A stretch of DNA of 64,000 bases from Xanthomonas sp. XNM01 (lineage in GTDB: Bacteria > Pseudomonadota > Gammaproteobacteria > Xanthomonadales > Xanthomonadaceae): NCBI RefSeq assembly GCF_014851915.1, contig NZ_JACVAP010000001.1, forward strand, positions 620,001-684,000, given 5' to 3'. Of this stretch, positions 16,911 to 28,470 are shown one piece after another. Below the pieces are notes generated by a model that was given only the letters and a program-made list of their open reading frames with translations, was not told the DNA's origin and did no database searches. Made by a program: the position numbers and the translations under genes. Positions within the stretch are counted from its first letter, which is position 1; every line of letters begins with the position of its first letter.

Positions 16911-17612
16911 ATGAAGTTGCGTTCGATTGCAGTCGCCACCGCGGCCCTGGTCCTGGCAGGCAGCGCGTTCGCCCAGGACACCACGTCCGAGAAGGGCAAG
17001 CTGAGCTACTACTTCGGCTACGACTACGGCAACAACCTTGCCGAGCTGGCCGACCGTGGCGAGCAGCTGGATGTCAATTCGGTGGTCAAGGGCGTCCAGG
17101 ACGCACTGGCCAAGAAGGAGCCGGCCATCAATGCAGAGCAGCTGCGTCCGGCGCTGGAAGCCTTCCAGAAGCGCGAGCAGGCCCGTGCCGAGCAGGCCAA
17201 GGCCCAGTACGAAAAGGTCGCCGGCGAGAACAAGACCCGCAGCACCCAGTTCCTGACCCAGCACAAGGCGCAGGCCGGCGTGCAGACCCTGGCCGGCGGC
17301 ATCCAGTACCGCGTGCTCGAGGCCGGCAACGGCGCCAAGCCGACCCAGGCCAGCACCGTGGCCCTGGAAGTGGCCGGTCCGTATCCGTTCGGCCAGAAGC
17401 CGGAGCAGGCGCGTCCTGCCCAGCAGATCCCGGCGGTGAAGGTCAGCGAAGTCGAGATGGCGGCCATGCGCGACGTGCTGCTGCAGATGCCGGCCGGTTC
17501 GAAGTGGGAAGTGGCGCTGCCGCCGGAAAAGGCCTACGGCGCCGACCCGCGCACCCCGTTCCCGCCGAACGTGGCCGTGGTGTTCGAGATCAAGCTGGTC
17601 AGCGTCAAGTAA
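16911..17612 (+). CDS. FKBP-type peptidyl-prolyl isomerase-like protein, degenerate active site
   Basis: A 233-residue exported protein of the FkpA/Mip/FklB type: signal peptide (ending SAFAQD), an N-terminal helical dimerisation domain with the family-typical SYYFGYDYGNNLA segment, and a C-terminal FKBP-like domain. The end of that domain is recognisable (WEVALPPEKAYG, then PPNVAVVFEIKL). However, the segment that normally reads V-x-Y-x-G-x-L-x-DG-x-x-FDSS is replaced by an unrelated stretch (VALEVAGPYPFGQKPEQ), so several catalytic-pocket residues are missing. It is probably a periplasmic chaperone with weak or no prolyl isomerase activity. The ATG at 16911 is chosen because GGAG lies nine bases upstream; the ATG at 16902 directly abuts it. 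Confidence 0.85.
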   Translation: MKLRSIAVATAALVLAGSAFAQDTTSEKGKLSYYFGYDYGNNLAELADRGEQLDVNSVVKGVQDALAKKEPAINAEQLRPALEAFQKREQARAEQAKAQYEKVAGENKTRSTQFLTQHKAQAGVQTLAGGIQYRVLEAGNGAKPTQASTVALEVAGPYPFGQKPEQARPAQQIPAVKVSEVEMAAMRDVLLQMPAGSKWEVALPPEKAYGADPRTPFPPNVAVVFEIKLVSVK

Positions 17613-17702
17613 GTCGACGCGTCCCGCATGTCGTCACCGCTGCGCCGGCCTCGTGCCGGCGCAGTCGTTTCCGGCGCCGGGTAGCGCGCTACCCTGTGCC
17701 CC

Positions 17703-18545
17703 GTGTTCCATCGCCGCGCCGCTGTCGGGTCCGCCATTCCAGCCAGTGCTTCCATCGCCAGCCCCTGCATCCGCCTGTGCAGCCTCGATGCCGATCGCCG
17801 CTGCAGGGGATGCCTGCGCGGACTGGATGAGATCGCGGTCTGGTCGACGATGGCGGACGCGCAGCGCCGCACGCTGATGGAGACCGTGTTGCCCGAACGC
17901 CAGCGCCACCATCACTCCTCGCTGCTGCAGCGCCTCGCCGAAGGCGACGCGTTGCGCCGGGTGCTGCATCCGCTGCCATCGCCGCCGCAGGGGCCGGGCT
18001 GGAACCGCAGCGAACTGTCCGACCTGCTGCCGTCGTCCTCGCCGCTGGCCGAGGCCGCGGTGCTGGTCGGCCTGGTGCCGCGCGCAGACGCTGGCACCCA
18101 GGTGCTGCTGACCCTGCGCACCGACGGTCTGCGCAACCACGGCGGTCAGGTCAGCTTTCCCGGAGGCCGGATCGAGGCGGACGACGCCGACGTGGTCCAG
18201 GCCGCGCTGCGCGAAAGCCGCGAGGAGATCGCGCTGCCCGCGGCCCAGGCCGCGCCGCTGGGCTACCTGGATGCGTTCGTGACCATCAGCGGTTTCCGGG
18301 TCACTCCGGTGGTGGCGGTGGTCGATCCCGACTACGTGCCCAGGCCGCATCCGGACGAGGTCGCGGCGGTGTTCGAGGTGCCGTTCGATTACCTGATGGC
18401 GCCGGAGCACCTGCGCCAGGTCGAGATCGAGTTCCGCGGCCGCCCGCGCAGCGTGCTCGAATACGATTGGCCGCAGCACCGGATCTGGGGCGCGACCGCC
18501 GCGATCCTGTACAACCTCAGACGACGACTGGAGGAGGGAGCATGA
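17703..18545 (+). CDS. DUF1289 - Nudix (CoA pyrophosphatase-like) fusion
   Basis: A 280-residue protein joining two domains in one frame. Residues 20-60 form a DUF1289 segment (SPCIRLCSLD, then CRGCLRGLDEIAVW) with its four cysteines, probably a small metal or iron-sulfur site. Residues 110-260 form a Nudix hydrolase of the CoA pyrophosphatase (NudL) type, with RNHGGQVSFPGGRIEADDAD followed by the Nudix box core LRESREEIAL. The Nudix part should cleave CoA or related diphosphates. The start is assigned to GTG 17703 because the DUF1289 motif would be lost with any later start; the first downstream ATG (after the motif) would give a plain Nudix protein. It overlaps the following sulfurtransferase gene by four bases (ATGA). 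Confidence 0.87.
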   Translation: MFHRRAAVGSAIPASASIASPCIRLCSLDADRRCRGCLRGLDEIAVWSTMADAQRRTLMETVLPERQRHHHSSLLQRLAEGDALRRVLHPLPSPPQGPGWNRSELSDLLPSSSPLAEAAVLVGLVPRADAGTQVLLTLRTDGLRNHGGQVSFPGGRIEADDADVVQAALRESREEIALPAAQAAPLGYLDAFVTISGFRVTPVVAVVDPDYVPRPHPDEVAAVFEVPFDYLMAPEHLRQVEIEFRGRPRSVLEYDWPQHRIWGATAAILYNLRRRLEEGA

Positions 18546-19396
18546 CCTGGACCACGCTGGTCGACGTACCGACGCTGGCGGCCGCGCTGCACGACCCGCA
18601 ACTGCGGCTGCTGGATGCGCGCTTCGTGCTCACCGATCCGCAGGCCGGTCACGCCGCCCATGCGCAGTCGCACCTGCCCGGCGCGGCGCATGCCGATCTG
18701 GATCGCGACCTTGCCGACCTGTCGCGGACCGGCGAAGGCCGGCACCCGCTGCCCGACCCCACCGCGTTCGCCACGCGCGTCGGCGCATGGGGCATCGGTC
18801 CGGAGCACCAGGTCGTGGTCTACGACGCCGGCGACGGCAGCATGGCCGCCGCACGCGCGTGGTGGCTGCTGCGCCTGCTCGGTCACACCCGGGTGGCGGT
18901 GCTCGATGGCGGCCTGGCGGCGTGGCGCGCGGCCGGATTGCCCGAGAGCGACGCGCTGCCGGCGCTGCCGCCGTTGCCGCCGTACCCGGGCCGTTTCGAC
19001 GCCGCGATGATCGCCGGGGCCGACGAGGTGCTGCAGCGCCTGCCGGAGCCGTGCGGCTGGCTGCTCGATGCACGCGGCGGCGAGCGGTTCCGCGGTGAGG
19101 TCGAGCCGATCGATCCCGTGGCCGGCCATGTGCCCGGTGCCGGCAACCGGCCGTTCGCGGCCAATCTCGTGGACGGCCGCTTCAAGGCCCCGGCGACGCT
19201 GGCGGACGAACTGCGCCCGTTGCTGCACGGGCGCGATCCGCGCGAGGTGGTGCTGATGTGCGGGTCGGGCGTCACCGCCTGCCATCTGCTGCTGGCGTTC
19301 GAACATGCCGGCCTGCACGGCGCCCGCGTCTACGCCGGCTCGTGGAGCGGCTGGATCGCCGATCCCGCACGGCCGGTGGCGACCGGCGCCGGCTGA
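18542..19396 (+). CDS. sseA: 3-mercaptopyruvate/thiosulfate sulfurtransferase
   Basis: A 284-residue two-domain rhodanese. The N-terminal inactive domain contains LLDARFVLTDP and the YDAGDGSMAAARAWW segment. The C-terminal domain carries the active-site loop CGSGVTAC, with the persulfide-forming Cys240. A CGSGVT loop is typical of 3-mercaptopyruvate sulfurtransferases rather than thiosulfate enzymes (CRKGVT). It should transfer sulfane sulfur to thiol or cyanide acceptors in the cytoplasm. Its ATG overlaps the stop of the Nudix fusion gene, so the pair forms one operon that may connect thiol/CoA metabolism with sulfur transfer. No signal peptide is present. Confidence 0.92.
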   Translation: MTWTTLVDVPTLAAALHDPQLRLLDARFVLTDPQAGHAAHAQSHLPGAAHADLDRDLADLSRTGEGRHPLPDPTAFATRVGAWGIGPEHQVVVYDAGDGSMAAARAWWLLRLLGHTRVAVLDGGLAAWRAAGLPESDALPALPPLPPYPGRFDAAMIAGADEVLQRLPEPCGWLLDARGGERFRGEVEPIDPVAGHVPGAGNRPFAANLVDGRFKAPATLADELRPLLHGRDPREVVLMCGSGVTACHLLLAFEHAGLHGARVYAGSWSGWIADPARPVATGAG

Positions 19397-19471
19397 GCGC
19401 GACCCGGACGAGCGCAGGGTGCCCCTGCGTCCGGACACGTGGAGGCGAGAGGCAGCGCTGCGCCGGGCGGG

Positions 19472-20248
19472 CTACTTGCCGAGCCTGGCCAGCAGCGTCC
19501 GCAACCCGGCCTGGGTATCGGGCTCGTACCAGCCCTCGACGAAGCGGTCCAGATGCAGGGTGTCCGGATGCAGCGCGTGCACCAGGTCGGCGCGGGCGAT
19601 GGCGCGGGTCTGCAGCATCGGCGCGCGTGGCAGCTTCAGCAGGCCGTGCAGCCAGGCCAGGGCCTGCGGCAGCAGCTGCGCCGGTTCCACCAGTTCGTCG
19701 ACCAGGCCGTACTCGAGCGCGCGGCCGGCCGGCACCATCGCGCCACTGACCATCAGCCGCTCGGCGCGATGCTGGCCGACCACGCGTCGCATCAGCCGCT
19801 GTGCGCCTTCGGGCACCGGCAGGCCGACCTGGGTCTCGTTGAGGCCGATCGCGTAGGGGCGGGCCGGATCGGGGCCGGTCGCCATCACCCGGTAATCGCA
19901 ACACAGTGCGAGCACGCAGCCGCCCGCAGGCGCATGCCCGCCGATCGCGGCGACCACCGGCACCCGCGACTCGGCCAGCGCCCGTGCCGCGCCGAAGAAG
20001 GCGCCCCAGCTGTCGTGCAGCGCCTTGCGGTCCTCGCCATGCGCCATCAGGTGCGGCACGTCCAGGCCGGCGGAGAAGATACCGTCGCTGCCGGACAGGA
20101 CCAGACCGTGCGCGTCGTCGCCCACCGCGGTGTCGATCGCGCCGATCAGTTCGCGGCATAGCGCGGTATCGAGCGCGTTGACCGGCGGACGGGCGAGACG
20201 GATCTCGCGGATCGGCCCGTGTTCGATGATCTGCAGGCGTGTCGGCAT
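19472..20248 (-). CDS. Enoyl-CoA hydratase/isomerase family, ECI1-like delta3-delta2-enoyl-CoA isomerase
   Basis: A 258-residue crotonase-family protein. Unlike the other copy in the window it lacks the first hydratase glutamate: the loop reads HAPAGGCVLALCCDYR. It keeps a glutamate in the segment IGLNETQVGLPVPEG. That NETQxG pattern with PAGGC is characteristic of mitochondrial-type delta3,delta2-enoyl-CoA isomerase (ECI1/DCI), which uses a single glutamate to shift double bonds in unsaturated acyl-CoA. I therefore favour isomerase over hydratase. The ATG at 20248 begins MPTRLQIIEHG, where homology starts. The gene is convergent with the sulfurtransferase and has a long empty region upstream. 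Confidence 0.88.
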   Translation of the reverse strand: MPTRLQIIEHGPIREIRLARPPVNALDTALCRELIGAIDTAVGDDAHGLVLSGSDGIFSAGLDVPHLMAHGEDRKALHDSWGAFFGAARALAESRVPVVAAIGGHAPAGGCVLALCCDYRVMATGPDPARPYAIGLNETQVGLPVPEGAQRLMRRVVGQHRAERLMVSGAMVPAGRALEYGLVDELVEPAQLLPQALAWLHGLLKLPRAPMLQTRAIARADLVHALHPDTLHLDRFVEGWYEPDTQAGLRTLLARLGK

Positions 20249-20670
20249 GTGCGGTCCCGATGGCTGGAAGGCTGCCGACATCATAGGCGCAAGCACATGC
20301 GGTGCGTTTCCCGGACGTTGCACGTCCCGGAGGATGGCTGGCTCGTCGCACCCGTTGCAGCCGACCGCGCGCACGCGTGGTGATCCAGCAGAACGAAGCC
20401 GCACGCGCTCCGTGCCGCATGTGCGGCCCGCGTGCCCGCTGCCGCGCGACCACTGCGATGCCGCGCGCCGTCGTGGTGGCACGCACTGCGCAGCCGACGA
20501 TGGCGTCGCCGTGACGCGCCGTCGTCGTCGGCCGGATGCACTGCCGGTCGACGCCGATGGCGAAGCGGCGCTGGTGATGCGGAAAATTGAAAGGCCATGC
20601 GGCCGCGTGCAGGATGGGGCGAGGAGCCCGCGTCGGTCGATGGCGCGCGCATGACACGGAGCCACACCGC
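20249..20670. other. Intergenic region between divergent genes
   Basis: About 420 bases separate the isomerase from the universal stress gene. An imperfect inverted repeat CCGGACG/CGTCCCGG lies at 20311-20330 and could be a hairpin. Translated frames give only Arg/Ala-rich products. Promoters for both genes should lie here, but I cannot point to convincing -35/-10 pairs. Confidence 0.45.
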
Positions 20671-21573
20671 ATGAACGACACCCTCTGGAGCGCCGACCCT
20701 CCGCACACCATCCTCCTGGCGACCGACCTCGGCGCGCGCAGCGACCGCGCGCTGGATCGCACCGTCTGGCTGGCACGCGCGTGGAACGCGAAGCTGGTGG
20801 TGATGACGGTGATCGACGCCAATGCGGTCGAGGCGCGGCGCATCGTGCTGCGCGACCCGCCGGCCTGGTACCGGGAACAGGATCCGCAGGCGCTGGCCGC
20901 ACGGCATCTGCTGGAGGACGCCTCGGCGCAGGACGTGCCGGTCGAGGTGCGGGTGGAGCAGGGCGAGGCGGTCGAACGGATCCTGGCGGTCGCCGCGCAG
21001 ATCGACGCCGGCCTGATCGTCACCGGCGTCGCGCGCTACGAGGCGCTGGGCCGGGTCGCGCTCGGGTCCACCGTCGACCGGCTGGTGCGGCGCTCGCCGC
21101 GGCCGGTGCTGGTGGTGCGTCAGCGCACCCGCGGCGGCTATCGGCGCATGGTGGCGGCCAGCGACTGGTCCGATTCCTCGCGCGAGGCGCTGCGTGCCGC
21201 GACCACGCTCTTTCCCGATCTCGGCGTGGACCTGCTGCATGGTCTGGAGGTACCGCGGCTGGGCATGCTCGATGCGACGCGCGACGCGGTGCTCGACACC
21301 GCACTGGCGCAGGCACGCGCCGATGGCGAGGCCTTCATCGCCGGCTGCCACCCGCCCGGTGGTGCCAGCCGGATCACGTTGCTGGTCGAGCGTGGCGACC
21401 CGGCCGTGCTGTTGCCGCTGTACGCCGAGCAGTTTCCGGTGGATCTGGCCGTGGTCGGCACGCACGGCCGCAGCGCGTTGTTCGACATCGTGCTGGGCAG
21501 CACCGCCCTGCGCCTGCTGGACGTCTCGCCGCTCGACACGCTGGTGGTGCGCGACCCGCGCGCGCGCTCATGA
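20671..21573 (+). CDS. Tandem-domain universal stress protein
   Basis: A 300-residue protein with two UspA domains (residues 10-150 and 160-300). Such proteins help cells survive starvation, hypoxia or oxidative stress. The second domain has a full nucleotide-binding signature (GTHGRSALFDIVLGS, pattern G-x2-G-x9-G-S). The first has a related but looser version (GRVALGST), so ATP binding is more likely in the C-terminal domain. The ATG at 20671 is used because domain one begins soon after (HTILLATDLGARSD). The protein is cytoplasmic and monocistronic. In related proteobacteria such genes often answer to anaerobic regulators, but I find no FNR-type box here. Confidence 0.92.
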   Translation: MNDTLWSADPPHTILLATDLGARSDRALDRTVWLARAWNAKLVVMTVIDANAVEARRIVLRDPPAWYREQDPQALAARHLLEDASAQDVPVEVRVEQGEAVERILAVAAQIDAGLIVTGVARYEALGRVALGSTVDRLVRRSPRPVLVVRQRTRGGYRRMVAASDWSDSSREALRAATTLFPDLGVDLLHGLEVPRLGMLDATRDAVLDTALAQARADGEAFIAGCHPPGGASRITLLVERGDPAVLLPLYAEQFPVDLAVVGTHGRSALFDIVLGSTALRLLDVSPLDTLVVRDPRARS

Positions 21574-22002
21574 GCCCGGCCGCAAGGCTGCAGCACTTCC
21601 TGGCCTCCAGCGGATGACCGGGCGTGGTGCTCGCCATCCGCGCGCATCCTGCGGCGGAAATGGCTGAGGACCAGTCAGCCTGCGGAGGAGTGGGCCTGCC
21701 CGCGACCATCGAGCGCCCGTGCGACCGATCCATGACCGGCCCGGCGTGTGCCGACAGGGCGGCTCCCGCCGGTGCGGTGGGTGATCCGGACGACCGGTGG
21801 TGGGGAGCGGCTTGCCCGCGCTTCCCGTCCGCTTTGCCGTGGACAGCGCATGACTGCACGGTGCGCGGCAGTCGCCGCCAGGCCAGCGCCTGCGGGGACG
21901 TGACCCGTGTCCATGGAGACGGGTCCGCCCGACATCGTCCGTCATCGCGCGCCTGGCGCCACGACGTCGTTGCCAGCGTGGCGTGCGGCGCGTGCCGGTG
22001 CT
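21574..22002. other. Intergenic region with one palindrome
   Basis: About 430 bases lie between the convergent universal stress and thioesterase genes. No recognisable gene is present. The only notable structure is a 20-base near-perfect palindrome at 21904-21923, listed separately. Confidence 0.45.
21904..21923. repeat. 20-bp near-perfect palindrome
   Basis: CCCGTGTCCATGGAGACGGG is palindromic apart from one central-arm mismatch pair. With no loop it is more like an operator or chance palindrome than a terminator. Its role is unknown. Confidence 0.35.
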
Positions 22003-22412
22003 TCAGCTCGACGCGCTGCGGATCGCGTCCGGCAGCGGCGCGCTCCTGCCGGTCTGCGTGTCCATCCAGACCACGACCACGTTGCCGTCCGAATACAGCA
22101 CGGCGTCGTCCCGCTGGTCGACGATGCGGTGGCCAATGGTCACGCTGCTGTTGCCCAAGCGCTCGACGAACAGTTCGACGACGATGTCGTTCGGCCATAC
22201 GATCGGGCGCTTGTAGTTGACGTTGGTCGCGGCCACGACCGGGGCGATCCGGTCGTTCATCGACACGCCCGGCACGCCCAGCATCCAGCGCACGCGCGCC
22301 TCTTCCAGGTACGAGATGTACTTGGCGTTGTTGACGTGGCCCATGCTGTCCATGTCGCGCCAGCGCACGCTGATCGGGACGCGGGCGAGGATCTTCGGCG
22401 TTGCGGCGTCGG

Positions 22413-22416
<4 letters not shown>
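22003..22416 (-). CDS. Acyl-CoA thioesterase, 4-hydroxybenzoyl-CoA type hotdog fold
   Basis: A 137-residue single hotdog-domain protein of the YbgC/FcbC thioesterase group. The active-site segment [20 protein letters not shown] holds the family catalytic aspartate and the GHVNN motif. It probably hydrolyses acyl-CoA or related thioesters in the cytoplasm; the natural substrate is not apparent. The start is GTG at 22416, which overlaps the uvrA stop codon (GTGA, four bases). It is therefore the second gene of a uvrA-thioesterase operon on the minus strand, though the functions appear unrelated. It has normal length and no signal peptide. Confidence 0.9.
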
Positions 22417-25397
<2,981 letters not shown>

Positions 25398-25958
25398 CAG
25401 TATGGGGGTCTGCGGAAGCGAATAGGCCAGCCTAGCGATTGCCCGATTTGGGGGCAATGACCCCGGATGCAAGCCGGGCAGGAGGTGACGGCTTCAGCCG
25501 TCGGCCGGCACCGGTCAGCGCGCTCCGGGTGGACGCCCGGCCAGGCCGGAGCATCACCGGCACCCGGATTCGACCCGGCTGCAGAAGGCGGCATCGGAGC
25601 GGCGCCGGTCCGCACCCGTCGCGGGCAGGTGGCTTCCGGATCGAGCCTCGTCCCCGCTTGGCGTCCGCCGATGTCCGTGCGCAGCGGCTCGGCTGCCCGT
25701 CACGTCAGGCGGGTGATCCGGTGACGCGACGGAGTTCTCGCAGCGATGTGATCGGGAGCGTCGGCGCCGGAATTCCGCAGTCGGCTCCGGGCCGGCGGCG
25801 CGCCCTGCGGACGCAGGCAGGTGGCAGGGCGTGGCCGCACACTCCGGGCCGGATCTCGGGGTGACTTGACCCGGACGCGCCCTGTGGATAAGATTCCGCT
25901 TCTGTCCGTCCCGAAGAGGGCGGCAGCGACCACAATAACAACAGAGGAATGCCTGGTC
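25398..25958. other. Intergenic region between uvrA and rplU
   Basis: About 560 bases between divergent genes. The right-hand end contains the rplU promoter (25866-25894) and a leader of about 60 bases before the rplU start. The rest is GC-rich and gives no recognisable product in any frame. A TAGGCT element near 25430 on the minus strand could serve uvrA but is not convincing. Confidence 0.5.
25866..25894 (+). promoter_or_regulatory. Sigma-70 promoter for rplU-rpmA
   Basis: TTGACC (25866-25871), a 17-base spacer and TAAGAT (25889-25894) form a good -35/-10 pair. It stands about 65 bases upstream of the rplU start. Confidence 0.75.
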
Positions 25959-26267
25959 ATGTACGCAGTTCTGGTCACCGGCGGTAAGCAATACCGCGTC
26001 GCACAGGGCGAAACCCTGCGCGTTGAGAAGCTCGAGGCCGATGCCGGCAGCGAGATCAAGTTCGACAACGTCCTGCTGCTCGGCGATGCCGACGGCATCA
26101 AGGTCGGCGATGCGCTCAAGGGCGCTTCGGTCACCGCCAAGATCGTCGGCCACGGCCGCGCGGACAAGATCCGGATCATCAAGTTCCGCCGCCGCAAGCA
26201 CCACATGAAGCGGCAGGGTCACCGTCAGTACTACACCGAAATCGAAATCACCGGCATCGCCGGTTAA
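25959..26267 (+). CDS. rplU: 50S ribosomal protein L21
   Basis: Ribosomal protein bL21, 102 residues, a 23S rRNA-binding component of the large subunit. The sequence begins [18 protein letters not shown] and has the conserved basic C-terminal half with [14 protein letters not shown], both diagnostic. The ATG at 25959 is selected to match the family N-terminus; the frame remains open further upstream but is not conserved, and the promoter lies inside that stretch. It is followed by rpmA after 19 bases and then obgE, the near-universal order. The AGAGG ten bases before the start is the likely ribosome-binding site. Confidence 0.98.
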   Translation: MYAVLVTGGKQYRVAQGETLRVEKLEADAGSEIKFDNVLLLGDADGIKVGDALKGASVTAKIVGHGRADKIRIIKFRRRKHHMKRQGHRQYYTEIEITGIAG

Positions 26268-26286
26268 TTGCTAAGGAGAATTCGTC

Positions 26287-26547
26287 ATGGCACATAAAAA
26301 GGGCGTAGGCTCCTCGCGCAACGGCCGCGATTCCAACCCGAAGTATCTGGGCGTCAAGATCTTCGGCGGCCAGGTCGTCGAGGCGGGCAACATCATCGTG
26401 CGTCAGCGCGGCACCCAGTTCCACCCGGGCGCAGGCGTCGGCCTGGGTCGCGACCACACCCTGTTCGCGCTGGTCGACGGCAAGGTCGAGTTCGGTGTGA
26501 AGGGTGCGCAGAAGCGTCGCACCGTCAGCGTGGTCGTCGAGGCCTGA
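26287..26547 (+). CDS. rpmA: 50S ribosomal protein L27
   Basis: Ribosomal protein bL27, 86 residues, which reaches toward the peptidyl-transferase centre with its N-terminal arm. The sequence has the standard start [18 protein letters not shown] and the glycine-rich [18 protein letters not shown] segment. AAGGAG lies ten bases before the ATG. It is co-transcribed with rplU. A strong terminator follows within about 30 bases, so obgE further on needs read-through or its own promoter. Confidence 0.98.
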   Translation: MAHKKGVGSSRNGRDSNPKYLGVKIFGGQVVEAGNIIVRQRGTQFHPGAGVGLGRDHTLFALVDGKVEFGVKGAQKRRTVSVVVEA

Positions 26548-27891
<1,344 letters not shown>

Positions 27892-28009
27892 GGTGGCGGG
27901 CGACGTTGCCGGGGATCCGGGCGGCCGTGCGCACAGGCGCGCGGTCGTGCCCGAGCGCGTGCACCGCGGGCATGCCGGAGCAGTCCGGGCCCGGATGATG
28001 CAGACGACG

Positions 28010-28035
28010 AAAAGCCCGGCCATGGCCGGGCTTTT
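28010..28035. terminator. Bidirectional terminator between obgE and rpsT
   Basis: AAAAGCCCGGC / GCCGGGCTTTT, an 11-bp perfect stem with a CATG loop, has a U-tract in both directions. It lies between the convergent obgE and rpsT genes and can end both messages. Confidence 0.9.
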
Positions 28036-28078
28036 CAGTCGTGCGATCCGGTGCGCCGGCAGGGCCGGCGCAGCAGCA

Positions 28079-28348
28079 TCAGGCGGCCTTGATGGCCTTG
28101 ATGCGTGCGGTCAGGCGGCTCTTGTGGCGGGCAGCCTTGTTCTTGTGGATCAGACCACGCGAGCTGAAGCGGTCCAGGATCGGCTGGGCGACGGCGAAGG
28201 CCGCCTCGGCGCCAGCGGCGTCGTTGGCGTCCAGGGCCTTGAGGACCTTCTTGACGGCGGTGCGGAGCTGCGAACGCTGGGCAGCGTTGCGGGCGTTGCG
28301 CACGACCGTCTGCTTGGCGCGCTTCTTGGCGGACTTGATATTGGCCAC
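28079..28348 (-). CDS. rpsT: 30S ribosomal protein S20
   Basis: Ribosomal protein bS20, 89 residues, a three-helix protein that binds 16S rRNA. It has the standard N-terminus [12 protein letters not shown] and the C-terminal [16 protein letters not shown] segment. The start codon is GTG (28348), as often found for rpsT, where a weak start helps autogenous control. A good sigma-70 promoter lies about 60-90 bases upstream, and a bidirectional terminator follows. It is divergent from murJ, as in many gammaproteobacteria. Confidence 0.98.
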   Translation of the reverse strand: MANIKSAKKRAKQTVVRNARNAAQRSQLRTAVKKVLKALDANDAAGAEAAFAVAQPILDRFSSRGLIHKNKAARHKSRLTARIKAIKAA

Positions 28349-28408
28349 GGCGGTGGATTCCTAGAAAAACGTTACGAAAACGGTATGGTGGAGATAAGCG
28401 AACGCGAA

Positions 28409-28437
28409 ATTATGGGGGATTCAATGGTTTGCGTCAA
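28409..28437 (-). promoter_or_regulatory. Sigma-70 promoter of rpsT
   Basis: On the minus strand TTGACG (28437-28432), a 17-base spacer and CATAAT (28414-28409) make a near-consensus promoter about 60 bases upstream of rpsT. Confidence 0.85.
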
Positions 28438-28470
28438 CCGCCCCTGGGCGGTCCGGCCGGAGGGCATCCG

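Noticed and set aside
25398-25500. LexA/SOS box for uvrA
   Set aside because: No sequence close to the known E. coli or xanthomonad LexA sites was found upstream of the uvrA start.
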